Assembly (NCBI RefSeq): GCF_002205645.1 | Contig: NZ_NIOF01000009.1 | Location: 174,678 to 238,677, forward strand | DNA length: 64,000 bases | Direction of reading: 5' to 3' | DNA from: Roseateles aquatilis | GTDB taxonomy: Bacteria > Pseudomonadota > Gammaproteobacteria > Burkholderiales > Burkholderiaceae_C | Shown here: piece by piece, positions 40,576 to 49,065 of the stretch | Layout: every line of letters starts with the position of its first letter | Position numbering within the stretch: the stretch's first letter is position 1 | Notes under the pieces: model-generated | What the model was told of the DNA's origin: nothing | Database searches by the model: none | The model's input: only the letters and a program-made list of their open reading frames with translations | Translations under genes and position numbers: made by a program

Positions 40576-43002
40576 ATGAATTCCCAGGATTTCGGCGATC
40601 GCTCCGCCCCGCAAGACGACCTGTTCAGCCCGCGCGCGTCGCGTGGCCTGCTGGACAACCTGAACCCCGAGCAATACGCCGCCGTGACGCTCGGCCAGGA
40701 GCCGGCGCTGATCCTGGCCGGCGCCGGGTCCGGCAAGACCCGCGTGCTGACCACCCGCATCGCCTGGCTGATGAGCCAGGGCCTGGCCACGCCGGCCAGC
40801 GTCATGGCGGTGACCTTCACCAACAAGGCCTCCAAGGAGATGGTCACGCGCCTGTCCGCGATGCTGCCGGTGAACGTGCGCGGCATGTGGATCGGCACCT
40901 TTCACGGCCTGTGCAACCGCTTCCTGCGCGCGCACTGGAAGCTGGCCGGGCTGCCGCAGGGGTTCCAGATCCTGGATGCGGGTGACACCGTGTCGGCCGT
41001 CAAGCGCGTCATCAAGGCGATGAAGCTGGACGAGGAGCGCTTCGTTCCCAAGCAGGTGTCGTGGTTCATCGCCGGCGCGAAGGAAGACGGCCTGCGCCCC
41101 GGCGGCATCGACCTGCGCGACGAGCAGACCCGCAAGCTGGTCGAGATCTACCAGGCCTACGAAGACCAGTGCGCGCGCGAAGGTGTCGTCGACTTCGCCG
41201 AGCTGATGCTGCGCTCGTACGAGCTGATGCGCGACAACGCGGCGGTGCGCGACCATTACCAGCGCCGCTTCCAGTACGTGCTCGTCGACGAGTTCCAGGA
41301 CACGAACAAGCTGCAATACGCCTGGCTGAAGATGTTCGCGCCACCCGGCAACGGCCAGGGCGTGTTCGCGGTCGGCGACGACGACCAGAGCATCTATGCC
41401 TTCCGCGGCGCGCGCGTGGGCAACATGAGCGACTTCGAGCGCGAGTACCGCGTGCGCCAGGTCGTCAAGCTGGAGCAGAACTACCGCAGCTTCGGCAACA
41501 TCCTGGACGCGGCCAACGCGCTGATCAGCAACAACAGCCGGCGCCTGGGCAAGAACCTGCGCACCGAGGCCGGCCCCGGCGAGCCGGTGCGGGTCAACGA
41601 GTCCGCCAGCGACTTCGCCGAGGCGCAGTGGCTGCTGGAGGAGGCGCAGGCGCTGCACCGCCAGGGCCTGCCGCGCAGCGAGATCGCGGTGCTCTACCGC
41701 AGCAACGCGCAGTCGCGGGTGATCGAATCGGCGCTGTTCAACGCCGGCATTCCGTACCGCGTCTACGGGGGGCTGCGCTTCTTCGAGCGCGCCGAGGTGA
41801 AGCACGCGCTGGCCTACCTGCGCCTGATCGAGAACCCCAACGACGACACCAGCTTCCTGCGCGTCGTCAACTTCCCGGCGCGCGGCATCGGCGCCCGCAC
41901 CGTCGAGCTGTTGCAGGACGCGGCGCGCGCGAGCGGACGGGCGCTCTACCAGAGCACCGGCGCGGTCGGCGGCCGCGGCGGCGCCAGCCTGGGCAGCTTC
42001 GTCGCGATGATCGACGCGATGCGCGAGGCCACGGCCGGCCTGACGCTGCGCGAGATCATCGAGCACGTCATCGAGTCCTCGGGCCTGACCACCTTCTATC
42101 GCGCCGAACGGGAAGGCGAGGACCGGCTGGAAAACCTGGGCGAACTGGTCAACGCGGCCGAGGCCTTCGTCACGCAGGAGGGCTTCGGCAAGGACGCGGT
42201 GGCGCTGCCGGTGGACGAGCACTCGCCCGGCGCGATCGCCGACGGGCTGCCGGCGGCGGTGGCGTCCGCCGCGCCCGCGACGCCGGACGCGGAGACGGGC
42301 GAGATCATGTCGCCGCTGGCCGCGTTCCTGACGCATGCCTCGCTGGAGGCCGGCGACAACCAGGCGCAGGCCGGGCAGGACGCGATCCAGCTGATGACGG
42401 TGCACTCGGCCAAGGGGCTGGAGTTCGATGCGGTGTTCATCACCGGGCTGGAGGAGGGGTTGTTCCCGCACGAGAACTCGCTGTCCGACGCCGACGGCCT
42501 GGAGGAGGAGCGCCGGCTGATGTACGTGGCGATCACGCGCGCGCGGCAGCGGCTGTACATCAGCTTCTGCCAGACGCGCATGCTGCACGGCCAGACGCGC
42601 TACAACATCAAGAGCCGCTTCATGGAGGAACTGCCGGAAGAGACGCTGAAGTGGCTGACGCCGCGCAACCAGGGCTTCGGCTCGGGGTTCGCGCGGGACT
42701 ACCAGCAGGCCTGGCAGCGAGGCTCGGGACTGAAGTCGATGGTCGGCGCCGGGCGCGTCGATCCGGCGGGTTTCCCGCAGGCGCCGGTGCCGAAGGCCAT
42801 GAAGCAGTCGGCGGCGCAGAAGACCGGCGACGAGCATGGCGGCCTGCGTGTCGGCAAGGGCGTGTTCCACAACAAGTTCGGCGAGGGCGTGCTGTTGACG
42901 CTCGAAGGCAGCGGGCCGGATGCGCGCGCGCAGGTCAACTTCGGCCGGCACGGTACGAAGTGGCTGGCGCTGAGCGTGGCCAAGCTGACGCCGATCGATT
43001 GA
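40576..43002 (+). CDS. uvrD: ATP-dependent DNA helicase UvrD (helicase II)
   Basis: UvrD is a 3'-5' superfamily 1A helicase acting in nucleotide-excision and mismatch repair. The 808-residue protein has Walker A AGAGSGKT (48-55), motif Ia AVTFTNKASKEM, the DEFQDTN box, GDDDQSIYAFRGA, QNYRSFGNILDAAN and motif V/VI LMTVHSAKGLEFDAVF and YVAITRARQRLY. The C-terminal 60 residues (VGKGVFHNKFGEGVLLTLEG) form the Tudor-like tail typical of UvrD/PcrA rather than Rep. Length and tail support UvrD. Confidence 0.95.
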   Translation: MNSQDFGDRSAPQDDLFSPRASRGLLDNLNPEQYAAVTLGQEPALILAGAGSGKTRVLTTRIAWLMSQGLATPASVMAVTFTNKASKEMVTRLSAMLPVNVRGMWIGTFHGLCNRFLRAHWKLAGLPQGFQILDAGDTVSAVKRVIKAMKLDEERFVPKQVSWFIAGAKEDGLRPGGIDLRDEQTRKLVEIYQAYEDQCAREGVVDFAELMLRSYELMRDNAAVRDHYQRRFQYVLVDEFQDTNKLQYAWLKMFAPPGNGQGVFAVGDDDQSIYAFRGARVGNMSDFEREYRVRQVVKLEQNYRSFGNILDAANALISNNSRRLGKNLRTEAGPGEPVRVNESASDFAEAQWLLEEAQALHRQGLPRSEIAVLYRSNAQSRVIESALFNAGIPYRVYGGLRFFERAEVKHALAYLRLIENPNDDTSFLRVVNFPARGIGARTVELLQDAARASGRALYQSTGAVGGRGGASLGSFVAMIDAMREATAGLTLREIIEHVIESSGLTTFYRAEREGEDRLENLGELVNAAEAFVTQEGFGKDAVALPVDEHSPGAIADGLPAAVASAAPATPDAETGEIMSPLAAFLTHASLEAGDNQAQAGQDAIQLMTVHSAKGLEFDAVFITGLEEGLFPHENSLSDADGLEEERRLMYVAITRARQRLYISFCQTRMLHGQTRYNIKSRFMEELPEETLKWLTPRNQGFGSGFARDYQQAWQRGSGLKSMVGAGRVDPAGFPQAPVPKAMKQSAAQKTGDEHGGLRVGKGVFHNKFGEGVLLTLEGSGPDARAQVNFGRHGTKWLALSVAKLTPID

Positions 43003-43066
43003 GCGTGGAACGCACCGCGCCCGTGGCGAGCGGCCGGCGGGCTCGCTAGACTGCGCAGGCATCAAA

Positions 43067-43086
43067 GATTCTGGCAAACAGGAATC
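43067..43086. promoter_or_regulatory. Putative HipB operator 1
   Basis: A dyad GATTC (43067-43071) / GAATC (43082-43086) with TG/CA continuing inward lies upstream of hipB. The same GATTC/GAATC half-sites recur in the palindrome at 43123. Paired operators upstream of hipBA are typical for HipB autorepression. Confidence 0.5.
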
Positions 43087-43122
43087 ACGATGACCGGGAG
43101 GGAGGTTCATGAAGACGTTTTT

Positions 43123-43134
43123 GATTCTGGAATC
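43123..43134. promoter_or_regulatory. Putative HipB operator 2
   Basis: The palindrome GATTC-TG-GAATC ends three bases before the ATG at 43138 and repeats the half-sites of the dyad at 43067-43086. Its place argues that translation of hipB starts at 43138 rather than 43090. Confidence 0.55.
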
Positions 43135-43137
43135 TCC

Positions 43138-43458
43138 ATGCGCACAGTTGTACCGATCGATCCGCCCGACGATCCCATGATCGAAGACGCGGTGGCGCTG
43201 GGCGCCGCCGTGCGCGCCGCGCGGACCACCTCGCGGCTGCCGCTGGTCGAGGCGGCCGAGGCGCTGGGCATGTCGCGCCAGACGCTGATCAACATCGAGA
43301 CGGGGCAGGGCGGCGTCAGCCTGTCCACGGTGCTGAAGGCGGCACGGGCGCTCGGGGTCAGCCTGTTCGCCGTGCCCGCGCGGGACCGTGAAGTCGTGCG
43401 GCGCGCGATCCGGTCGGCCCGCGACTCGCAGTTCTCCGACTTCGACGACAGCCGATGA
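43138..43458 (+). CDS. hipB: HipB-type XRE antitoxin
   Basis: This 106-residue protein (start at 43138; an in-frame ATG at 43090 would add 16 residues) has a Cro/C1 HTH: LGAAVRAARTTSRLPLVEAA and EALGMSRQTLINIETGQGG, then VSLSTVLKAARALGVSLFAV. HipB binds and inhibits the HipA kinase and represses the operon. The stop codon overlaps the hipA start as ATGA, the normal coupled antitoxin-toxin arrangement. The C-terminal tail QFSDFDDSR is acidic. Confidence 0.85.
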   Translation: MRTVVPIDPPDDPMIEDAVALGAAVRAARTTSRLPLVEAAEALGMSRQTLINIETGQGGVSLSTVLKAARALGVSLFAVPARDREVVRRAIRSARDSQFSDFDDSR

Positions 43459-44786
43459 GCGGTCTGGAGGTCTGGCTGGACGATCGCGAGGCCGGATGGC
43501 TCCGGCGGCACGAGGACAGTCGGCCGTCACGCGCCCTGTCCATGCGATACCTCGAATCCTGGATCGCCGAGGCGCCCGCCTATCCGCTGGCGCCGTCGCT
43601 GCCATTGCCCGAGCGCGGTGGGGGCCAGGCGCCGCTGGACGGCGAGGCGGTGCGCTGGTACTTCGACAATCTGCTGCCCGAAGGCGACGCGCGTCGGCGC
43701 GCGTTCGCCGCGCTCGGCGTGCCGATGGACGACACCTTCCGGGCGTTGGCGCACATGGGCCGCGACGCGGCCGGTGCGGTGCGCCTGCTGCCGGGCGACA
43801 GTCATGGACGGCCGACGGGCTCCATGCCGCGACGTGTCCCGCGTGAGGAGTTGTCCGAGCGGATCCGCCACCGCACTGCTCAACCCTTTGCCGTCTGGGA
43901 CGGCCAGATGCGCCATGCGTTGGCGGGAAGTCAGGACAAGATCGGCGTGTATGTCGATCGTGGCGAGTGGTACCTCGTCGATGGCCCGCAGATCGCGTCG
44001 ACCCACCTGATCAAGCCAGCGCCCGAGGCGGACGCGCTGCGCGACCTTCCGTACAACGAGTACTTCTGCATGCGGCTGGCGGCGCGCGTGGGCCTGGACG
44101 TCGCGAAGGTGCAACTGCACCACGTGCCGGAACCGGTGCTGCTGGTGGAGCGCTTCGATCGACAGCGGCTCGACGATGGCCGCGTACGACGCCGGCATGT
44201 GATCGACGCGTGCCAGGCGCTGGGCGTGCCGGGCGCGCTCAAGCGCGAGCGCACCGGTGAGGACGTGGCCGGCCGCGCGCCATCGCGCGACGGTGTCTCG
44301 ATGCCGCGGATCTTCGGTCTGTTGACGCAGAGCGCCGCGCCGCTGATCGATCGTCGCGCGCTGCTGCGCTGGACGATCTTTCAATTGCTGATCGGCAACA
44401 GCGACGCGCATGCGAAGAACCTGTCGTTTTTCGTCGATCACGGCGGCTTGCGGGTGGCGCCGGCCTATGACCTGATCTGCGGGTCACGCCCAGGCTTCGG
44501 GAAGACGCCAGGACTCGCGATGGCCATTGGCGATGCCTTTGTTCCGAACGAGGTGACGCCGCTCGCATGGGCCAGCTTCGCGGAGCGATGCGGCATCGCA
44601 CCGCGCAGTCTGATTCAGGAGCTACGCCGCCTGTGCGAGGAGCTGCCGACGGCGGCGGAGCGACTCGCCGCCGAGTTGGCCGACGAGGTGCCAGGTTCGG
44701 TGGGTGACGGCATCCTGTCAGTGATCCGCAGCGAGAGCGCCCGGCAAGCGTCGACGGCTCTCGACATCGGTCGCATCGGGCGATAA
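43455..44786 (+). CDS. hipA: HipA-family serine/threonine kinase toxin
   Basis: This 443-residue protein has the HipA N-terminal subdomain (VRWYFDNLLPEGDARRRAF) and kinase core. The flexible P-loop with the autophosphorylation serine is HALAGSQDKIGVY (GSQDK 158-162), the ATP-lysine region is STHLIKP, the hinge LLVERFDR, the catalytic loop LLIGNSDAHAKNLSF (Asp317) and the metal-binding PAYDLI (Asp339). All key kinase residues are present, so it should be active. E. coli HipA phosphorylates glutamyl-tRNA synthetase and causes persistence. It is translationally coupled to hipB. Confidence 0.9.
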   Translation: MSGLEVWLDDREAGWLRRHEDSRPSRALSMRYLESWIAEAPAYPLAPSLPLPERGGGQAPLDGEAVRWYFDNLLPEGDARRRAFAALGVPMDDTFRALAHMGRDAAGAVRLLPGDSHGRPTGSMPRRVPREELSERIRHRTAQPFAVWDGQMRHALAGSQDKIGVYVDRGEWYLVDGPQIASTHLIKPAPEADALRDLPYNEYFCMRLAARVGLDVAKVQLHHVPEPVLLVERFDRQRLDDGRVRRRHVIDACQALGVPGALKRERTGEDVAGRAPSRDGVSMPRIFGLLTQSAAPLIDRRALLRWTIFQLLIGNSDAHAKNLSFFVDHGGLRVAPAYDLICGSRPGFGKTPGLAMAIGDAFVPNEVTPLAWASFAERCGIAPRSLIQELRRLCEELPTAAERLAAELADEVPGSVGDGILSVIRSESARQASTALDIGRIGR

Positions 44787-44848
44787 CACGCTGCTCGGCG
44801 TGCAGGGGCGGCTCACTGAACGCCTTTCCTTGCGCTCCGGAATGGCTC

Positions 44849-46588
44849 ATGTCCCGTTTCTCCCATCGACTGCTCCATGTTCTGCCCCTGGCGTTATGCG
44901 TATCGGTGTTCAACGCCGAGGCATTGAGCCCCCAAGACGTCGCCCATGCCAGGAGCAATCCTGCCGCGGCTGCCCCCGAACATCCGCCGCTCAGCGGGTT
45001 GATCGTTTATTTGCAAGGCGGGGCGAGAACCCCGCTGGACACCACCACGCTTGAAGTCAGGCGCATGGAGATTGAACGAGCGGCGAGCGCCCTCGGCGCC
45101 CGCTCGGTGGCGGTGGTGCGTCAGCTGGGGACTGGCGGGTATCTGCTGCAGGTCGACAGGCCGCTGGCCTGGGCCACCATGCTCGCGCTCGCTGAAACGG
45201 TGAGGGGCATGCCCGGGGTGTTGCACGCCGAGCCCGACAGCTTGCGCTGGTTGGCGGCTAGCGCGGATATCGACTGGCCGCTAGGCCTGACGCCCCCCGG
45301 CATTCGCGCGCCCTTCGCGTGGCATCAGTCCAGCGGTGCCGGTGTCGTGGTGGCGGTGCTCGACAGCGGGCGTCGTGACAATTTCAGCTTGAGCGGGCGG
45401 TGGCTGCCTGGGCGCGACCTGGTTGCGGATCCGCGAGCCGCCGGGGATCGCGACGGGGCGGACGACGATCCGACGGACCCGGGTCCCGGCGGTCCGGATC
45501 CCGATCCTGCCTGCGCGGCGATGACCGCACCTCCCTTCCCATGGCATGGCACGGCCATGGCGGGTTTGATCGCGGCCAAGCATCCCCTTGGTATCGCGCC
45601 CGCGGCTCGGGTGCTGCCCGTGCGCGTGGCCTCGGCTTGCGCGGCCCGCGTGTCCGATCTCGTCGATGGAATGACCTGGGCCACTGGCGGCAAGCTGCCG
45701 GGCGTGCCGGACACACCGACGCCGGCGCGGGTGGTCAACATCTCCATGGCCGGCCGTTCGCAATGCTCGTATGGAGAGTCGCTTGCCGTGGAAGCCGCCC
45801 GCAGGCGGGGCGCGGTGATCGTCGCCGCGGCGGGCAATGGGGGGGAAGACGTCCGCGGGTTCGCGCCCGCGAACTGCCCGGGGGTCCTGGCGGTCGGTTC
45901 CGTCGGCCGCGACGGTCAGCTATCGCCGCTGTCCAATCGCGGCGCCTGGCTGGATCTGGTGGCGCCGGGCGGCAGCACCAAAGACGCTTATCAGGACCGG
46001 CCGCGCGCAATCGCCTTCAACGGCGAACATCCCGCGTATCGGCCGGTCATGGGCACCTCGATCGCCGCGGCCCAGGTGTCGGGTGTCGCGGCGCTGATGC
46101 TGCACGCGGCGCCTGACGCCACGCCGGCTCAGATCGGTGAGGCGTTGCGTCAAGGCGCATCACCGATGCCGGATTGTCCGGAATGCGGTGCGGGGCGCCT
46201 CGATGCACACGAGTCGATCGAAAGGGTCCGACGCCTGGCCGCCCCGGACGGGCCGCCTCTCCAAGCGTTTGCGGGCAAGCTGCTTCGCCTGCCACCTGGA
46301 ACCACGCTCGGAAGGCTGTCGGGCTGCGCGGAGCAGACGATGTCGGTGACCGTCAGGCCCGGACAACGCGCCGCCGCCACCGTCGCGTCCTCCCCTCTGG
46401 TCATGCTCAAGGGCGTCGGCCCCGCGCGGCCGGGTGGCTTGGAGCCGGTGCCGGCCAATCGTGTGGTGAGCGACGGCCAACAGCGAGTCGACTGGCTCAA
46501 CTGGGGTGATCATGCTCAGGACCTCAGGCTGACGCTGAGCAGTTGCAGCCGTGGCGACGTGGACTATCGGTTGACACTCGACTGGTAG
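44849..46588 (+). CDS. Secreted S8 (subtilisin-like) serine protease
   Basis: This 579-residue protein has a signal peptide (about 1-25, HRLLHVLPLALCVSVFNAEA), a propeptide-like region (about 45-135) and an S8 catalytic domain. The triad is Asp172 in VAVLDSGRR, His233 in PWHGTAMAGLIAA and Ser404 in MGTSIAAAQVSG, with the oxyanion Asn330 in AAAGNGG. The usual GTSMAAP is GTSIAAA here. An acidic Asp/Pro/Gly-rich insertion (200-220) may bind calcium. The C-terminal 120 residues are a separate beta-rich region with a cysteine pair. It starts 62 bp after hipA; a shared transcript is possible but no functional link is known. Confidence 0.9.
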   Translation: MSRFSHRLLHVLPLALCVSVFNAEALSPQDVAHARSNPAAAAPEHPPLSGLIVYLQGGARTPLDTTTLEVRRMEIERAASALGARSVAVVRQLGTGGYLLQVDRPLAWATMLALAETVRGMPGVLHAEPDSLRWLAASADIDWPLGLTPPGIRAPFAWHQSSGAGVVVAVLDSGRRDNFSLSGRWLPGRDLVADPRAAGDRDGADDDPTDPGPGGPDPDPACAAMTAPPFPWHGTAMAGLIAAKHPLGIAPAARVLPVRVASACAARVSDLVDGMTWATGGKLPGVPDTPTPARVVNISMAGRSQCSYGESLAVEAARRRGAVIVAAAGNGGEDVRGFAPANCPGVLAVGSVGRDGQLSPLSNRGAWLDLVAPGGSTKDAYQDRPRAIAFNGEHPAYRPVMGTSIAAAQVSGVAALMLHAAPDATPAQIGEALRQGASPMPDCPECGAGRLDAHESIERVRRLAAPDGPPLQAFAGKLLRLPPGTTLGRLSGCAEQTMSVTVRPGQRAAATVASSPLVMLKGVGPARPGGLEPVPANRVVSDGQQRVDWLNWGDHAQDLRLTLSSCSRGDVDYRLTLDW

Positions 46589-46612
46589 CCGGCAGCGGCT
46601 GGCGGCAACGAA

Positions 46613-46636
46613 AAAGCCCGCCTCGCGGCGGGCTTT
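46613..46636. terminator. Bidirectional terminator between the protease gene and phoX
   Basis: A perfect 10-bp stem AAAGCCCGCC (46613-46622) / GGCGGGCTTT (46627-46636) has a TCGC loop. It is preceded by further A residues, so it reads as a terminator for both convergent genes. Confidence 0.9.
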
Positions 46637-46657
46637 CGCATCAGCGCCGGAACAGCG

Positions 46658-48865
46658 TCAGACGCCGATCTCGCCGCCGTCCTTGCGCGTGATCACCACC
46701 GTCGCCGAGCGCGGGCGCTTCTTGACGTTGGCGTCGGCCTGGTTGGCCGGCCAGTAGCTGCCGAAGGTCTTGGCCGCGAAGTCCGGGTTGGTGTCCTCGC
46801 CCGGGTGCTGCACGTTGAAGAACAGCGCCTTGTTGTCCGGGGTCAGCGCGATGCCGGTGATCTCGCATTCCTTCGGTCCGACCAGGAAGCGGCGCACCGT
46901 GTCGGCCGACGCCTTGGCGCCTGGGCGGGTCTGCGTGCCGCCGGCCGCCGTTGCGACCGCGCCGTCGCCGACCTTGCCCGGCACCGCCGCCAGCATCATG
47001 CAGTTGGTGACGTCGGTGTAGGCGCCGTCGTCGGTCTGGATCCACAGCATGCCGCGCTTGTCGAAGAACAGGCCGTCGGGGCTCGAGAAGTCGTTGACGT
47101 CCGTCAGTCCCGACAGGTTCACGTCGGAGGCCGCGTCGGCCTGCGCGCCGAACAGGTAGATGTCCCAGGTCAGCTTGGTCACGTCGGTGGCGCTCTCGCG
47201 CCAGCGGATGATGTGGCCGTTGGGGTTGCCCTTCTGCGAGGTCGTGCCGCCCTTGATGTCTTCGTAGGCGCGCGGGTTCGCGGCGTCAGTCTTGAGCTGG
47301 CTGCCGATCAGCGACGCGGTGGTGGCCGGCACGCGGTTGCTGTTGTTCGTCAAGGTCATGTAGACCTCGGCGCTGGTCGGGTGCACCGCGCCCCACTCGG
47401 GACGGTCCATCTTGGTCGCGCCGAGCTTGTCGCCGGCCAGGCGGGCGTTGATGAGCACGTCGCCCTGGTCGGCGAACGGGTAGGCCGCATTGGTCGCGTC
47501 CAGGCCGTTCTTGCCGTAGGTCAGCTCCATCCAGTCGCCGCTGCCGTCGGCGTTGAAGCGGGCCACGTAGAGCGTGCCTTCGTCCAGGTACTTGGCGCCG
47601 GCGGCCATGCCCTTGCCGACATCGGCGGCATCCCAGTTGGCCTTGGAGACGAACTTGAAGATGTACTCGTTGCGTGCGTCGTCGCCCATGTAGAAGACGA
47701 TCGGCTTGCCGACGACGGCCGGCGCGGGCCACGCGCCTTCATGGTTGAAGCGGCCCAGCGCGGTGCGCTTGGCGGGCGTCGAATCGGGCGCGAACGGGTC
47801 GATCTCCACCACCCAGCCGAAGGTGTTGATCGTGTTGCGGTAGTCGGCCGTCGCGGCGGCGCCGGTGACGGACGAGTTCCAGCGCGCGTACAGGTCGGCG
47901 GTGCCGGCGGTTTCCCAGAGGTAGGGGCTCTTGCGGTTCTGCGGCAGGCCGTAGCGGCCCAGGCTGGCGACTTCCTTGGCGCTGCGGGCGGCATCGTCGC
48001 CGGCGGCGCGGCTGATCACGTTGAGGAAGTTCTCCTCGCAGGTCAGGTAGGTGCCCCACGGCGTATAGCCGTTGGCGCAGTTGTTGTTGGTGCCGCGGGT
48101 CTGCACGGCGGTCGGGCTGAACAGCGTCGCCAGTTGCGCATTGCCGCGCGCCGGGCCGGTGAAGTCCATCGTGGTGGCCGAGGTCACGCGACGGTTGTAG
48201 CGCGAGCCGCGGACCATCGACACGCCGGCCGTGTCCTTCTTGACTTCGACGACGCTGACGCCGTGGGCGTAAATCTCCTTGTCCACCTCGCTGGCCACGC
48301 GCGCGGCGCCGGCGGTGCGGCCGGTCGGGTGCATGGCGTAGGGCGCGACGACGTATTCGTGGTTGACGGCCAGCAGGCCGCGCTCCGAGCGGTCGACCTG
48401 GAAGGCGCCGGCGTCGGACAGACCGAAGTAGTACATGCCGTCATGGCCGTCGCCGATGCGGCGGTTGTAGGAGTCGGCGGTCTCGGAACCGTCGTCCTGC
48501 CAGGAGGCGTCGCCGTAATGCATCGGGTCGCCCAGCGCGTGCAGGATGCTGACGTTGTAGCCGTCCGGCACGGTGACCAGGTCGTTCTTGTTCTTGGCGA
48601 CGGCGTTGAAGCCGATCTTCAGCGCCGCGGGAGCCGGGGCCGGCGCGGGGGCCGGCGCGGGATCGTCGTTGCCGCCGCAGGCGCTCAGGATCGAGCCGCC
48701 GAGCAGCGCGGCGGCGGTGGTGCTGATGCCGCCCTTCAGGGCCACGCGGCGCGACAGGCGCGCGGCCAGGATGTCGTCGAAGTGCGCGTTGCTGGAGGGG
48801 TTGACGACTGCGTCTTCGTCATACTCGTTGACCTGGCTGGCAACGGTGTCGTGCTGCTTGCTCAT
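46658..48865 (-). CDS. phoX: PhoX-type alkaline phosphatase, Tat-exported
   Basis: This 735-residue DUF839/PhoX protein is a calcium- and iron-dependent phosphatase that releases phosphate from organic esters in the periplasm. The N-terminal Tat signal LSRRVALKGGISTTAAALLG is followed by a lipobox-like LSACGG and a PAPAPAP linker, so lipidation is possible. PhoX motifs include NHEYVVAPYAMHPTG, YLTCEENFLN, FNHEGA and MDRPEWGAVHPTSAEVYMTL. A Pho box with a correctly spaced -10 lies upstream. It is consistent with phosphate-starvation induction. Confidence 0.93.
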   Translation of the reverse strand: MSKQHDTVASQVNEYDEDAVVNPSSNAHFDDILAARLSRRVALKGGISTTAAALLGGSILSACGGNDDPAPAPAPAPAPAALKIGFNAVAKNKNDLVTVPDGYNVSILHALGDPMHYGDASWQDDGSETADSYNRRIGDGHDGMYYFGLSDAGAFQVDRSERGLLAVNHEYVVAPYAMHPTGRTAGAARVASEVDKEIYAHGVSVVEVKKDTAGVSMVRGSRYNRRVTSATTMDFTGPARGNAQLATLFSPTAVQTRGTNNNCANGYTPWGTYLTCEENFLNVISRAAGDDAARSAKEVASLGRYGLPQNRKSPYLWETAGTADLYARWNSSVTGAAATADYRNTINTFGWVVEIDPFAPDSTPAKRTALGRFNHEGAWPAPAVVGKPIVFYMGDDARNEYIFKFVSKANWDAADVGKGMAAGAKYLDEGTLYVARFNADGSGDWMELTYGKNGLDATNAAYPFADQGDVLINARLAGDKLGATKMDRPEWGAVHPTSAEVYMTLTNNSNRVPATTASLIGSQLKTDAANPRAYEDIKGGTTSQKGNPNGHIIRWRESATDVTKLTWDIYLFGAQADAASDVNLSGLTDVNDFSSPDGLFFDKRGMLWIQTDDGAYTDVTNCMMLAAVPGKVGDGAVATAAGGTQTRPGAKASADTVRRFLVGPKECEITGIALTPDNKALFFNVQHPGEDTNPDFAAKTFGSYWPANQADANVKKRPRSATVVITRKDGGEIGV

Positions 48866-48897
48866 TCGTGAAGGCTCCGCTAAGAAAAGGCGGGCGG

Positions 48898-48931
48898 ATT
48901 CTGCGAACGGCAGGTGACGAGGTCGTGAAAA
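48898..48931 (-). promoter_or_regulatory. Pho box and -10 element of phoX
   Basis: On the minus strand TTTTCAC-GACC-TCGTCAC (48931-48914) has the 7-4-7 form of a Pho box, with TCAC repeated exactly 11 bp apart. Ten bases downstream is CAGAAT (48903-48898), a -10-like hexamer. That spacing is typical of PhoB-activated promoters, where the Pho box replaces the -35. The predicted leader to the phoX ATG is about 25 nt. Confidence 0.55.
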
Positions 48932-49065
48932 AGTCGTTATGAACTTGTCAAGATTCCGTTTGTGCGAACAGCATCGAGTTCCCAGGGCTCACCGCCGACG
49001 CAGCCTTCGCGCGGGCCGATGGCGACCGCGGCTGACCGCCGCCGCGCGAGGCCACGCCATGGCGA

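Noticed and set aside
40549..43605. 1018-codon minus-strand frame opposite uvrD
   Set aside because: An antisense shadow; the plus strand encodes a complete UvrD with all helicase motifs.
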